A stretch of 64,000 nt of DNA from Pseudooceanicola sp. HF7 (GCF_011806405.1 NZ_JAATOW010000018.1:1-64000); one strand, 5' to 3'; positions 34,450 to 43,163 are shown, numbered from the stretch's first letter. Translations and numbers: made by a program. The notes: a model not told the origin generated them from the letters alone.

Positions 34450-36327
34450 TCAGCTCTCCATGGTCAGGGTTTGATAGATCTCCGGCAGCGCGCGGGGCAA
34501 GCGTTCCGGATGCGGCAATAGGGTGAAGCCGGCGCGCCCGAAGATGCGGGCGAACCAGTCCTGCCCGTCCTGGTCAACGATGACCCCATGCACCGCCTGG
34601 CCCAGCGCGCGGGCCTCGCGGACGGCCATGCGGCTGTCCTCGATCCCGTGTTGGCCTTCGTAGTGGTCGAGGTCATTGGGCTTGCCGTCGGTCAGCACAA
34701 GCAGCAGGCGGCGCGTCGCGCCCTCTTCGGCCAGCTGGGCAGAGACATGGCGGATCGCCGCGCCAAGGCGGGTGTAATGCCCCGGTGTCAGCCCGCCGAT
34801 GCGGGCCGTGACCGCGCCCGACATCGGCTCGGCAAAGGTCTTGGCCCGGTGCAGGAAGACCCGGTCCCGGCGCAATGAGGAGAACCCCCAGATGCCCAGC
34901 CGGTCGCCCGCGGTGTCGATGCCGCAGGCCAGGGCCGCGACGGCCTCGCGCGCGACCTCGATCACCGATGTGTCGCCGATGGCGGCCTCGGTCGAGCGAG
35001 AACAATCCATCAGGATCGCCACGCTCAGATCCCGCGCCACCGCGCGCCCGGCCTGCCAGACCCGGTCCGAGCCCTCCTGCCCGCAGGCGATATCGGTGCG
35101 CGAAGTCACCACCGCGTCCAGGTCCACGTCCTCACCGTCGATCTGCCGGGGCAGGATCACGCGGCGCGGATGCAGCGGGGCAAACTGGCGTTTCACCCGC
35201 GCGACAAGGCGCGGATCAGGGGCATATTCGGCGCGCGGCTTCGCCGGGGCCTCCAGCACGCGGGTATGTGCAGGCATGTAATCGCCCGTGCGCCGGTTCC
35301 ACTCGGGGTAGGTGAACTTGCCCGCCAGCCGCTCGTGCTCGGCGTCCTGCGGCGAGAGGTCCAGCGACAGGCGCAGCCGGGTCGCGGCGCGTTTCATGTT
35401 TTCAGAGAAGGTCAGGTGGTCCTGATCCTCGGCGGCCTTGGCGGCATTGTCTTGGTCGTCGTCATCCACCAGCCGGTTGATGTTCAGGCTCTCGGCCCAG
35501 GACATGATCGTCTCGAAGCGGTGGATGATGAAACCGTCGTTGCGGTTGGCCTGGTCGCGCGCCTCGCGCCTGGCCTCCTTGCGGCTGGGCACCGCGAAGG
35601 CGGGCGCGGGACCCGGTTCCTCGGCATTGTCAGCGGCCCCCTTCCCTGCGCCGCGCGTCAGGAAGCGCAGCCAGATCGGCACGGGCGCATAGCTGCGGTA
35701 GCCGCGTGGCGCGGGACTGGCCATTTCTTCGACCCCGCCGCGCTGGCAGCCGATCTGATCCAGGATCTGACGCTCGATGGCGGCCTCGTGTCGGGGCAGG
35801 CCCGTGCGCCCGCGCAGGGCGCAGGTCTCGCGGCAGAGCGCGCGGTAGGCGTCGCGCAGGCCGGGACAGGCGGCAAAGGCACGGTCCATCGCCGCCGCGT
35901 TGGCCGCGATCTGGGCCAGGTCGTTGCGATAGGGATCGTCAAGCGCCGCGGGGCGCTCGGCGAAGGCCGCGATGGCCGCCAGCCAGAGGTAGGCCGCCCG
36001 GTTCAGCGCCCGGGTCGAAAACACGTCCATCACCGGTGGCAGTCGCAGGCGGTCGCCGTCGAAATCGGCCGTGTGCCCCCTCTCGCGCGGGGTGCCGACC
36101 CGGCGCAGAAGGCCGGGGCGGTGATCGCAAGAGGCCAGCGGCGCCACCACGATCTCGACAGAGGCGCCGCCGCCAAGCGCGCGGAACAGCGCGGCAAGGC
36201 TGGGGCGGATCTGCTCGAACGTGACCGCGCGGTCGCTGGCATCCGCAGCCCTGCGCCGCGTGGCCATGTCATGCCAGAGGTTGCCGACGGTTTCCTCCGG
36301 CTCCATCAGGTCGAGAACATGGATCAT
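34450..36327 (-). CDS. norD: Nitric oxide reductase activation protein NorD
   Basis: A 625-aa NorD. The C-terminal von Willebrand factor A domain carries a MIDAS DxSxS motif (ILMDCSRST) and later VLTDGKPNDLDHYEG. The preceding region is variable and charged, with KAAEDQDHLTFSENMKRA and the RPRAEYAPD-type linker. With the MoxR-like AAA+ protein NorQ it activates NorCB, probably by inserting the non-haem iron. The ATG at 36327 is 4 nt after the norQ stop; an in-frame extension to 36378 overlaps norQ and was not used. Confidence 0.9.
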   Translation of the reverse strand: MIHVLDLMEPEETVGNLWHDMATRRRAADASDRAVTFEQIRPSLAALFRALGGGASVEIVVAPLASCDHRPGLLRRVGTPRERGHTADFDGDRLRLPPVMDVFSTRALNRAAYLWLAAIAAFAERPAALDDPYRNDLAQIAANAAAMDRAFAACPGLRDAYRALCRETCALRGRTGLPRHEAAIERQILDQIGCQRGGVEEMASPAPRGYRSYAPVPIWLRFLTRGAGKGAADNAEEPGPAPAFAVPSRKEARREARDQANRNDGFIIHRFETIMSWAESLNINRLVDDDDQDNAAKAAEDQDHLTFSENMKRAATRLRLSLDLSPQDAEHERLAGKFTYPEWNRRTGDYMPAHTRVLEAPAKPRAEYAPDPRLVARVKRQFAPLHPRRVILPRQIDGEDVDLDAVVTSRTDIACGQEGSDRVWQAGRAVARDLSVAILMDCSRSTEAAIGDTSVIEVAREAVAALACGIDTAGDRLGIWGFSSLRRDRVFLHRAKTFAEPMSGAVTARIGGLTPGHYTRLGAAIRHVSAQLAEEGATRRLLLVLTDGKPNDLDHYEGQHGIEDSRMAVREARALGQAVHGVIVDQDGQDWFARIFGRAGFTLLPHPERLPRALPEIYQTLTMES

Positions 36328-36331
36328 GGCC

Positions 36332-37126
36332 TTACCCGTAGACGGCGCTGGCGAGGTCGCGCAGGGCCTGCTGGACATCCGCTTCGTCGGACAGGGGTTC
36401 GATGATGGCGGCCTCCAGCGCCCGCGCGATGGGCATGCCAGAGGCCATCAGCGTGGCGGCATAGATCAGCAGGCGGGTGGACACCCCCTCTTCCAGATCC
36501 ATGCCTGTCAGCTTGCGGATCCCCCCGGCCAGGCGCACCAGCGCCCGGGCCGGATCCTCTGCCAGTCCGCTTTCGCGCATCACCACCGGCACCTCGACCT
36601 CGGGCGCGGGAAAGTCGAACCCGACGGAGACAAAGCGCTGGCGGGTCGAGGGCTTCATCTTCTTCAGGATGTTCTGGTAGCCGGGGTTGTAGCTGGCGAC
36701 CAGCATGAAGCTCTCCGGCGCCACCAGCTCCTCTCTGGTCTTGTCGATGACCAGCCGGCGCCGGTCATCGGTCAGCGGGTGCAGCACCACGGTGACGTCC
36801 TTGCGGGCCTCCACCACCTCATCAAGGTAGCAGATCCCGCCCATCCGCACCGCCCGCGTGAGAGGCCCGTCGACCCAGACGGTCTCTCCGCCCTTCAGCA
36901 GGTAGCGCCCGATGAGGTCGGCGGCGGACAGGTCGTCATGGCAGGCCACGGTGTAAAGCGGCAGGTCCAGCCGGGCCGCCATATGTTCGACAAAGCGGGT
37001 CTTGCCGCAGCCCGTGGGCCCCTTCAGAAGAAGGGGCAGCGCCTTTGCCTGAGCCATCTCGAAGACGGCGCATTCATCGGCGACGGGTTGGTAGAACGGC
37101 AGGTCGGGGTGGGTCAGGTCGTTCAT
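36332..37126 (-). CDS. norQ: AAA+ ATPase NorQ
   Basis: A 264-aa MoxR-family AAA+ ATPase. Walker A is LLKGPTGCGKT, Walker B is ICYLDEVVEA, and the sensor-1 region is MLVASYNPGYQ, followed by KKMKPSTRQRFVS. It remodels or metallates the NorCB reductase together with NorD. Placed 4 nt after norB and 4 nt before norD, it is clearly co-transcribed. Start at ATG 37126, giving MNDLTHPDLPFYQP. Confidence 0.92.
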   Translation of the reverse strand: MNDLTHPDLPFYQPVADECAVFEMAQAKALPLLLKGPTGCGKTRFVEHMAARLDLPLYTVACHDDLSAADLIGRYLLKGGETVWVDGPLTRAVRMGGICYLDEVVEARKDVTVVLHPLTDDRRRLVIDKTREELVAPESFMLVASYNPGYQNILKKMKPSTRQRFVSVGFDFPAPEVEVPVVMRESGLAEDPARALVRLAGGIRKLTGMDLEEGVSTRLLIYAATLMASGMPIARALEAAIIEPLSDEADVQQALRDLASAVYG

Positions 37127-37130
37127 CACA

Positions 37131-38486
37131 TCACTCTCCCGCAAGTTTTGCGTCTTTGACCACGGGGCCGGGTTTCACCACCTCGCGGCGCACCACGAGC
37201 ATCGAGTAGATGAAGAGGATGGCCCCAAGGACCACGGCCACACCGGAGCCGAAGCGCATCAGGTAGAAGAGGCCCAGCTGATCCTGCACATCCATGTAGT
37301 AATCCCCCACGATGCGCTGCATGTGCGTCTGGATCGTCCCGGCGAAGGTCAGGGTGAAGGTCATGAAGGCCATGCCCCCCGTCATCAGCCAGAAGCTGGC
37401 CATGTTGAGCACCTGGTTATAGGGCGCGCGGCCCCGCAGCAGCGGCATGGCATAGCTGAACATCGCCAGGTTCAGGGCCACGTAGGCGCCGTAGAAGGAC
37501 AGGTGCCCGTGGGCGGCGGTGATCTGCGTGCCATGGGTGTAGTAGTTCACCCCGTGCAGCGTATGCAGGAACCCCCAGACGCCGGCGCCGAAGAAGGCCA
37601 CGGTGGAGGACCCCAGCGACCACAGCAGCGCGGCCTTGTTGGGATGGTTTTTGCGCCCTTTCCAGACCATCAGGAAGGCAAAGGACATCATGGCGAAGAA
37701 GGGCACCACCTCGAAGGTGGAGAAGATCGAGCCGACCCACTGCCAGTAGCCCGGCGTGCCGATCCAGTAGAAATGGTGCCCCGTGCCAAGGATGCCGGAG
37801 AAGAGCGCGGTGGCGACGATGATGTAGAGCCATTTCTCGATCACCTCGCGGTCCACGCCGGTCAGCTTCAGCATCAGGAAGCCCAGGATCGCGGCCATGA
37901 CCAGCTCCCAGGTCGCCTCCACCCACAGGTGGACGACGAACCACCAGTACATTTTGTCCAGGCTCAGGTTGTCCGGGTTGATGAAGGCGAAGACCCAGAG
38001 CAGGCAGAGCAGCCAGAGGCCCATCATCAGGATATTGGTGATGGCTGTCTTGCGCCCCGCCAGGAAGGTCAGCGAGACGTTCACGAGGAAGATGACGGCG
38101 GCCACGAGGATGCCGAACTTCACCCAGAGCGGTTGCTCAAGGAACTCGCGCCCGCCGTGGATGCCGACGAGGTAGGAGCCGACGGCGCCCAGCGTGCCCA
38201 CGACCAGGATCGCCAGCTGGATATAAGCCAGCTTGACCGAGAAGATCTCGCGCTCGCTCTCCTCGGGCACCAGGTAGTAGGCGGCCCCGAAGAAGCCCAG
38301 CAGAAGCCAGACGATCAGCGCGTTGGTGTGGATCATGCGGATGACGTTGAAGGGCAGCAGCTCACTCAGCGTATTGGGCGCGACATAGATCCAGCCCGCC
38401 AGCAGCCCGCCAGCGACCTGGATCGCGAACAGGCCCATGGCCACGAGGAAATAGGCGTAGGCCACCTTTTGCGATTGGTATTTCAT
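37131..38486 (-). CDS. norB: Nitric oxide reductase large subunit NorB
   Basis: A 451-aa haem-copper-oxidase-like subunit with twelve predicted membrane helices, containing haem b, haem b3 and a non-haem iron (FeB). Ligand regions include IHTNALIVWLL (His53), HLWVEATWELVM, GTGHHFYWIGTP and HTLHGVNYYTHGTQITAAHGH. It reduces NO to N2O with electrons from NorC. The ATG at 38486 follows AGGAGAAAGAACC. It lies 22 nt after norC. Confidence 0.95.
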   Translation of the reverse strand: MKYQSQKVAYAYFLVAMGLFAIQVAGGLLAGWIYVAPNTLSELLPFNVIRMIHTNALIVWLLLGFFGAAYYLVPEESEREIFSVKLAYIQLAILVVGTLGAVGSYLVGIHGGREFLEQPLWVKFGILVAAVIFLVNVSLTFLAGRKTAITNILMMGLWLLCLLWVFAFINPDNLSLDKMYWWFVVHLWVEATWELVMAAILGFLMLKLTGVDREVIEKWLYIIVATALFSGILGTGHHFYWIGTPGYWQWVGSIFSTFEVVPFFAMMSFAFLMVWKGRKNHPNKAALLWSLGSSTVAFFGAGVWGFLHTLHGVNYYTHGTQITAAHGHLSFYGAYVALNLAMFSYAMPLLRGRAPYNQVLNMASFWLMTGGMAFMTFTLTFAGTIQTHMQRIVGDYYMDVQDQLGLFYLMRFGSGVAVVLGAILFIYSMLVVRREVVKPGPVVKDAKLAGE

Positions 38487-38508
38487 GGTTCTTTCTCCTG
38501 TCCCGCGC

Positions 38509-38961
38509 TCAGCCGGCGTCGTTGGGCGGCCAGTTCTGGGTGTCGGTCTGATCGGCCCAGCGAAGGAATTCGGCCAGGGCGCGCATCTCCTCCTCGGTGA
38601 TCTCGAAATGCGGCATCTGGCGGCGCCCCTCGATTCCCGAGGGCTGCGCCTTCATCCATCCATCCAGGATCTCGTAGGCCAGCTCTGGCTCGTCCTGCGC
38701 ACCCCAGCGGGTCATCACGTTGCCAAGCTCGGGGGCGAAATAGGCACCCTCTCCGTGCAGCGTGTGGCAGTTGATGCAGGAATGGCGTTCCCAGACGTGC
38801 TTGCCCAGGCGTACCTCCTCGGTCAGGGGCATGCCTGCCGTCGAGGTTTCGGCGATGTAGCGGTGGCTCTGCACCGTAAGGGCCACGAACACCACGACGA
38901 AGAATATGGATCCCCCGTAGAAGACATTCCTGGCCCGCGATTTGGTGAGTAGGTCTGACAT
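38509..38961 (-). CDS. norC: Nitric oxide reductase cytochrome c subunit NorC
   Basis: A 150-aa membrane-anchored monohaem cytochrome c. An N-terminal membrane helix (FYGGSIFFVVVFVALTV, about 14-30) is followed by the haem-binding CINCH motif (Cys62, Cys65, His66) and a Met ligand probably in RRQMPHF. It passes electrons to NorB. It is the first gene of norCBQD; an NnrR-type box lies about 70 bp upstream. The ATG at 38961 is chosen on family length; 16 extra in-frame residues upstream are not needed. Confidence 0.93.
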   Translation of the reverse strand: MSDLLTKSRARNVFYGGSIFFVVVFVALTVQSHRYIAETSTAGMPLTEEVRLGKHVWERHSCINCHTLHGEGAYFAPELGNVMTRWGAQDEPELAYEILDGWMKAQPSGIEGRRQMPHFEITEEEMRALAEFLRWADQTDTQNWPPNDAG

Positions 38962-39022
38962 GTCGCGGTCCCGATGGATTGTTTCGGATGCGAGATGTCT
39001 AGGCGGCACTGCCGTGGTGCTT

Positions 39023-39038
39023 TTTGCGCAAACGCAAA
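39023..39038. promoter_or_regulatory. NnrR box between norC and the DUF1858 gene
   Basis: TTTGCGCAAACGCAAA contains a perfect TTGCG-N4-CGCAA dyad, the expected NnrR form. It is ~70 bp from norC (minus) and ~56 bp from the small DUF1858 gene (plus), so it could serve both. Confidence 0.75.
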
Positions 39039-39086
39039 GACGGCGGCGAAAGATCGGCGCAGCATCGGCGCATAGGAGGGACCCCC

Positions 39087-39350
39087 ATGCGCCACCCTGA
39101 TTTCGATGCCCCTGACCTGCCCCTGTCGGAGCTTTTCACCCAATGGCCTGAGCTGGCCATCACCTTCCTTGACCGGCGGATGCTCTGCCCCGGCTGCCCG
39201 ATCGCGCCCTTTCACGCGATCGCGGATGCCTGCCTGGAATACCGGCTGGACGAAGCGGCCTTCCGGGCAGAGCTTTACCGCTGCGGCCGCACCGCGGGGC
39301 TGTTCAGGGATCGAGTTCGCTCAGCAGGACAAGGGCATGGGGATCCGTGA
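39087..39350 (+). CDS. DUF1858 domain-containing small protein
   Basis: An 87-aa protein with the DUF1858 (hybrid-cluster-associated disulphide) pattern: LPLSELFTQWPELAITFLDRR then MLCPGCPIAPFHAIADACLEY. The CPGC pair suggests a redox or metal role, often near NO- or nitrate-related genes. The ATG at 39087 follows AGGAGGGACCCCC. Its 3' end overlaps the 3' end of the convergent nnrR-type gene by 47 nt. The shared NnrR box suggests expression during denitrification. Confidence 0.75.
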   Translation: MRHPDFDAPDLPLSELFTQWPELAITFLDRRMLCPGCPIAPFHAIADACLEYRLDEAAFRAELYRCGRTAGLFRDRVRSAGQGHGDP

Positions 39351-39999
39351 CCGTCACATGCTTGCGCGTTGATTCCACGATTCCCGCCTTCTGCCAGGCG
39401 GACAGAAGCCGGCTGACCGTGTGCAGCGTGGTCCCCGTCATGTCAGAGATGTTCTGCCGCGTGATGGGAAAGGCGATCTCGATCCCCGCCTCGGTCTTGC
39501 GTCCACTCTGGTTGACCATCCGCAGCAGGGCGCAGGCCACGCGCTTCTCGACCGCCTGGGTCGCCATCTCCGTCAGGGTTTCCTGGATCTGGCCCAGCCG
39601 CTGGCCGACGGTCTTGTAGCTTTCCGTGGCGAACCCGGGGTACTTCGCGGTGAACTCCGGCCAAAGCCGCACCGGCCAGGACAGCGCAAGGCTTTCCACC
39701 GCCGCGACAGAGGCCGCCGGGTAGGTCTCCCGTTGCAGGGCCGGCGCGATGCCGAACAGCTGCCCCGGAGAGATATGCAGCACGATGATCTGATCGCCCC
39801 CCGGCGTGGTGCGCACCACCCGCAGGTAGCCGTCCAGCAGCAGGAAGAACCGGTCGGCCTGCGCCCCCTCTTCGAAGATCGACGTGCCCGCCTCGTACCG
39901 ACGCGACACGGCAGCTTCCAGGATCTCGCGGATCTGCGCGCGCTCCAGCAGGCAGAAGGGCGGCAGGTCGCAGAGCAGACTTTCGTCAAGTTTCGCCAT
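39304..39999 (-). CDS. nnrR: Crp/Fnr family regulator, NnrR-type
   Basis: A 231-aa Crp/Fnr regulator. A cyclic-nucleotide-binding-like sensor fold (residues ~10-120, [24 protein letters not shown]) is followed by a dimerisation helix and a winged helix-turn-helix ([30 protein letters not shown] region). It lacks the N-terminal FNR cysteine cluster, which fits the NO-responsive NnrR/DNR group. Located between norCB and pseudoazurin, it probably acts on the TTTG-N8-CAAA sites at 29708, 39023 and 40014. Confidence 0.82.
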   Translation of the reverse strand: MAKLDESLLCDLPPFCLLERAQIREILEAAVSRRYEAGTSIFEEGAQADRFFLLLDGYLRVVRTTPGGDQIIVLHISPGQLFGIAPALQRETYPAASVAAVESLALSWPVRLWPEFTAKYPGFATESYKTVGQRLGQIQETLTEMATQAVEKRVACALLRMVNQSGRKTEAGIEIAFPITRQNISDMTGTTLHTVSRLLSAWQKAGIVESTRKHVTVTDPHALVLLSELDP

Positions 40000-40013
40000 T
40001 TTCCCACCGCCAG

Positions 40014-40029
40014 TTTGTTCGAGAGCAAA
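40014..40029. promoter_or_regulatory. Crp/Fnr-type box between nnrR and pseudoazurin
   Basis: TTTGTTCGAGAGCAAA keeps the TTTG-N8-CAAA core but is less symmetric than the other two boxes. It lies in the 98-bp divergent region, 15 bp from the nnrR start and ~70 bp from the pseudoazurin start. Confidence 0.5.
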
Positions 40030-40097
40030 GTCGGACCCGCCGCCTTGTTGCAGAATTGGCCCAGACGAAACAAGCGGATAAGGAAAAGGAAATTCCG

Positions 40098-40526
40098 ATG
40101 ATCGCGAAACTCATGATGGCCGGTGCCCTTGTACTTGCAGCTGGCACAGGCTGGGCCGAAACCTTCGAAGTGCACATGCAGAACAAGGGGGCCGAAGGGG
40201 CCATGGTCTTTGAACCGGCCTATGTCAGGGCCGCGCCGGGCGACGTGGTAAAGTTCATTCCCACCGACAAGGGCCATAACGTCGAAAGCATCGACGGCAT
40301 GCTTCCCGACGGGGTCGACAGCTTCAAGTCCCCGTTCAACAAGGAATTCGAGCTGACCGTGGAAGACGAAGGTCTTTATGGCATCAAGTGTACGCCGCAT
40401 TACGCCATGGGGATGGTAGCCCTGATCCAGGTGGGCGAGGCCGTGAACCTGGATGAGGCACAGGCCGTCCCCCAAAGAGGCAAGGCCAAGCAGCGGATGG
40501 CGGATCTGTTCGCGCAGGTCGACTAG
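40098..40526 (+). CDS. Pseudoazurin (type 1 copper protein)
   Basis: A 142-aa periplasmic cupredoxin. The signal peptide ends at Ala20 (LAAGTGWA). The mature protein opens [11 protein letters not shown], typical of pseudoazurin. Type 1 copper ligands are His60 (KGHNVES), Cys98, His101 and Met106 (CTPHYAMGM). It is expected to shuttle electrons from cytochrome bc1 to NirK. The ATG at 40098 follows AAAAGGAAA. nnrS follows 79 nt downstream. Confidence 0.92.
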   Translation: MIAKLMMAGALVLAAGTGWAETFEVHMQNKGAEGAMVFEPAYVRAAPGDVVKFIPTDKGHNVESIDGMLPDGVDSFKSPFNKEFELTVEDEGLYGIKCTPHYAMGMVALIQVGEAVNLDEAQAVPQRGKAKQRMADLFAQVD

Positions 40527-40605
40527 GGCGGCCCCGCCTCTGTCGATCCGGTCGGGCGGTGCCATCGGTGCCGCCCTAGGTCTTTTCAAGGACAGGAGTT
40601 CCCAG

Positions 40606-41823
40606 ATGACCCCGCGCACCAACTACACCGGGCCAGCCCTGTTTTCCTACGGTTTCCGCCCCTTCTTCCTTGCCGCCACGCTGTTTGCCCTCCTCGTCAT
40701 ACCGGCCTGGTGGCTGATCTGGCGCGGGGCCATGGCGCTTTCGGGCCCGTTCATGCCGGTGGACTGGCACATCCATGAAATGGTCTTCGGTTACGGGGCG
40801 GCGGTGGTGGCGGGCTTCCTGTTCACTGCCGTGCCGAACTGGACCGGGCGGCTGCCGACCCGGGGCTGGCCGCTTGTCGCCCTGCTGGCGGTCTGGCTGG
40901 CGGGGCGCGCGGCCGTCGCCGGGCTTGCCGGCCTGGGCGCGCTGCCGGTCCTGCTGTTCGACCAGCTGTTTCTGCTCACCGTCGCCGCGATGATCACGCG
41001 CGAGATCCTGGCCGGTAAGAACTGGCGCAACCTCAAGGTGCTGGTCCCGGTCACCCTGCTCTGGCTGGCCAATGTGCTGTTTCACGTCGAATCGATGACG
41101 CAGGGCGCCGCCGACATGTCGCGCCGGTTCGGCATCGGGCTGCTGATCTTCCTGGTCATGCTGATCGGCGGGCGCATCCTGCCCAGCTTCACGCGGAACT
41201 GGCTGGTCCAGCGCGGCGCGCAGCGCCTGCCCGTGGCCTTCAACGGCCTGGACGCCGCAAGCCTTTTGGCCGCAGCCCTTGCCCTGCTGGCCTGGACCTT
41301 CGCGCCCTTCGGCTGGCCCTGCGCGGTGCTGGCTGCCCTCGCGGGGGCGCTGCAACTGGTCCGGCTGTCGCGCTGGTGCGGCGACCAGAGCTGGCCCTCG
41401 CCCCTCTTGCTGATGCTGCACCTCTCCTATGCCGCGATCCCCGTCGGTTTCCTGATGATCGCCCTCGGCGCCGCCGGACTTCTGGGCGTGGCCGTCGGCG
41501 TGCATGTCTTCGGCATTGCGGCCATCGGCGGGATGACCGTGGCCGTGATGATGCGGGCCACCATGGGCCACACGGGCCGCCCCCTGCAGGCGGGCCGGGC
41601 ACTGACCACGGCCTTTGCCCTCGTGTTCACGGCCGCCATCTTCCGCGTCGCCGGTCCCGGGGTTGCGCTCGGTCGCTTCGACGGCGTGGACCTGTGCGTT
41701 GTGCTCTGGACGGCAGGCTTTGCCCTGCTCGCCTGGCGGATCGGCCCCTGGCTTGCAGGGCCGAAGCAATACCGGAAACGCCCGTCGAAACCTGCGGCAG
41801 GTCCGAGCCAAGTCTCGGCTTGA
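40606..41823 (+). CDS. nnrS: NnrS family haem/copper membrane protein
   Basis: A 405-aa inner-membrane protein with about twelve helices. NnrS landmarks are FSYGFRPFFLAA, PVDWHIHEMVFGYGAAVVAGFLFTAVPNWTGR-type sequence, LIGGRILPSFTRNWL and AVMMRATMGHTGRPL. The histidines in WHIHEM and MGHTG are likely metal or haem ligands. NnrS relieves damage by NO during denitrification. The ATG at 40606 follows GGACAGGAG. It ends 81 nt before the convergent P-loop ATPase gene. Confidence 0.9.
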   Translation: MTPRTNYTGPALFSYGFRPFFLAATLFALLVIPAWWLIWRGAMALSGPFMPVDWHIHEMVFGYGAAVVAGFLFTAVPNWTGRLPTRGWPLVALLAVWLAGRAAVAGLAGLGALPVLLFDQLFLLTVAAMITREILAGKNWRNLKVLVPVTLLWLANVLFHVESMTQGAADMSRRFGIGLLIFLVMLIGGRILPSFTRNWLVQRGAQRLPVAFNGLDAASLLAAALALLAWTFAPFGWPCAVLAALAGALQLVRLSRWCGDQSWPSPLLLMLHLSYAAIPVGFLMIALGAAGLLGVAVGVHVFGIAAIGGMTVAVMMRATMGHTGRPLQAGRALTTAFALVFTAAIFRVAGPGVALGRFDGVDLCVVLWTAGFALLAWRIGPWLAGPKQYRKRPSKPAAGPSQVSA

Positions 41824-41904
41824 AGGCGGGTGCGGAAACGGGACCTGAAGCTGACGACTGCCGGGGGCTTGGCCCTCACCCGGTCTCGCACACCCCGGGC
41901 AGAT

Positions 41905-42462
41905 TCATCGCTGTCCGGGACTCGCTGCCGCCAGCCGCTCAACCACGAAATCGGCCCGTTCCGTGATGCCGGCACATGGAAGCTCAATGAGCTCGTATCC
42001 AAGCGCGGCATATGTCCGGCGCATCATGGCACAAGTCGCCTTAGCCTCCGCCCTGCCCTGCTTGTGCTCGGCGTCCTGCGTGAAGATCTCCTCCCAGAAG
42101 GGCGCCAGAAAGACCTGGGCATAGTAGCGAACCGCCCTGGCCGCAGCGCTGACATGCGACGGCACGGGAAGCCCGCAAAGGCCCAGGTAGCCGACGATAT
42201 CGGGAACGCCCCGATCAAAGATCACGGGGCCTGAGAGTGCTTGAGCGTCCTTGAAGGCACGCAGGTCCCGCTCCACCATCCGCTCGGCATAGGCCAGACG
42301 GTCGGCCCAAGGCAGGGCATCTCCGCCGCGCGCCACCTCCTCGCGGATGATCGCGCGGCCGGATTCGGGGATTGTGTGAAAGCCACGGCGGGCAAGCTCG
42401 GTGATCAGGCTGGTCTTGCCCGCACCGGGGCCGCCCGTCACGACGAAGAAATGGTCGCTCAT
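41905..42462 (-). CDS. Small P-loop ATPase (AAA_28 type), left copy
   Basis: A 185-aa nucleotide-binding protein. Walker A is VVTGGPGAGKTSL (residues 7-19) and a Walker-B-like segment is VIFDRGVPDI. The remainder (RAIIREE, LPWADRLAYAERMVERDL, QVFLAPFWEEIFTQD) is shared with AAA_28 proteins, which look like small kinases; the substrate is unknown. A close paralog lies at 51492 on the same strand. The 5' flanks of the two genes are also alike, so the genes lie in a duplicated segment around the catabolic island. The C-terminal ~10 residues differ between copies. Confidence 0.75.
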   Translation of the reverse strand: MSDHFFVVTGGPGAGKTSLITELARRGFHTIPESGRAIIREEVARGGDALPWADRLAYAERMVERDLRAFKDAQALSGPVIFDRGVPDIVGYLGLCGLPVPSHVSAAARAVRYYAQVFLAPFWEEIFTQDAEHKQGRAEAKATCAMMRRTYAALGYELIELPCAGITERADFVVERLAAASPGQR

Positions 42463-42628
42463 GGGCCATCCTCGGATGTGACTGGGGGAGAACTGCGCAG
42501 CGATCGACACGCCCAAAGGCGCGGATCAAGGCAGCAAGAATTTTCGTAGGGAAAACAGCAACCGTCTGCGCGGCAGAGGCAAATCCTCTGACGAGAAAGG
42601 CAGACCTATCTGGTGCTTTTCAGGGGGT
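41929..42628 (-). repeat. Left direct repeat flanking the catabolic island
   Basis: This segment (most of the ATPase gene plus ~165 bp upstream of it) recurs at 51567-52267 in the same orientation. The non-coding part is highly conserved, including ATTTTCGTAGGGAAAACAGCA and GGCAGAGGCAAATCCTCTGA. Similarity stops near TGCTTTTCA plus a run of G. At the right copy that point lies just beyond a tRNA-Ala 3' end; here no tRNA follows. Confidence 0.75.
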
Positions 42629-42755
42629 GGGACGGGGCACATAGTTTTGCCTCTCAGCGCCAGAATTTCCTTTTAAATTCAGAGCCTCGAAATCTCGATG
42701 CTGAACTGAAGCTGCCTTTTTCGTCAGATAGGGTTGCCTCTGGGCCGACACGAAA

Positions 42756-42779
42756 AAAGCCGACGCAGTGGTCGGCTTT
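42756..42779. terminator. Hairpin with A/T flanks in the junction region
   Basis: AAAGCCGAC (42756-42764) and GTCGGCTTT (42771-42779) form a perfect 9-bp stem with a 6-nt loop, preceded by an A-run and ending in TTT. It has the shape of a bidirectional intrinsic terminator but stands near no intact gene. Confidence 0.6.
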
Positions 42780-42809
42780 CTCAAGGGTTATCGTGTCAGA
42801 AGGTCCTGG

Positions 42810-42836
42810 GGACTCTGTTGCACAAATCGGGTGATG
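42810..42836. mobile_element. Possible insertion-sequence end (IS5/IS903-like)
   Basis: The stretch beginning GGACTCTGTTGCACAAATC resembles terminal inverted repeats of IS5-family elements related to IS903. No transposase gene or matching opposite end was found nearby, so at most this is a remnant. The similarity is from memory of IS ends. Confidence 0.35.
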
Positions 42837-43163
42837 GCCGAGCATAATGCTCCGATCAAGTATATTCTTGGCACGTCAGTCCCGCCGTTAGCATTCAAAA
42901 CCATGAGGGCAATAGCTGTGCGCGTCATCATCTACAATGTCCGCTTCATCCGCTCTGCCGACCTTGCGACCCCGATAGGGATTCCGAGCGCGGTCAACGG
43001 CAGCATTGACGGGCTGCGCTACGGCATTCTGATCCAGGGCTGAAGGTCGGCTCTGGCCCGGAAGCAGCTACTATGACCGGGCGGCACACCGGAGGCTGGC
43101 TCTGGGCCGGGTGTAATCATTGCGCCGCCGTTCTCAGGCAACCGGCTGCTTCCTGTGGATATT

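Larger units (their letters stand above)
42629..43163. other. Gene-poor junction region of the island
   Basis: About 535 bp with lower GC content than its surroundings and no credible gene. It contains a hairpin at 42756 and a short sequence like an insertion-sequence end at 42810. The part near 43020-43120 has repeated GGCTCTGGCCCGG / GGCTCTGGGCCGGG blocks. It looks like recombination debris between the left repeat and the IclR gene. Confidence 0.5.

Noticed and set aside
37323-38600. A 425-codon open frame opposite norB
   Set aside because: Antisense to norB; composition is His/Glu/Gln-rich without recognisable domains.
41905-42462. The small P-loop protein as the missing PhnN (ribose 1,5-bisphosphokinase)
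   Set aside because: The size fits, but the sequence after Walker A matches the AAA_28 group and not PhnN. It lies in a duplicated segment far from the phn genes.
42613-43043. Small open frames in the island junction region
   Set aside because: They lack ribosome-binding sites and family similarity, and they cross the hairpin and IS-like end, so they are probably not genes.
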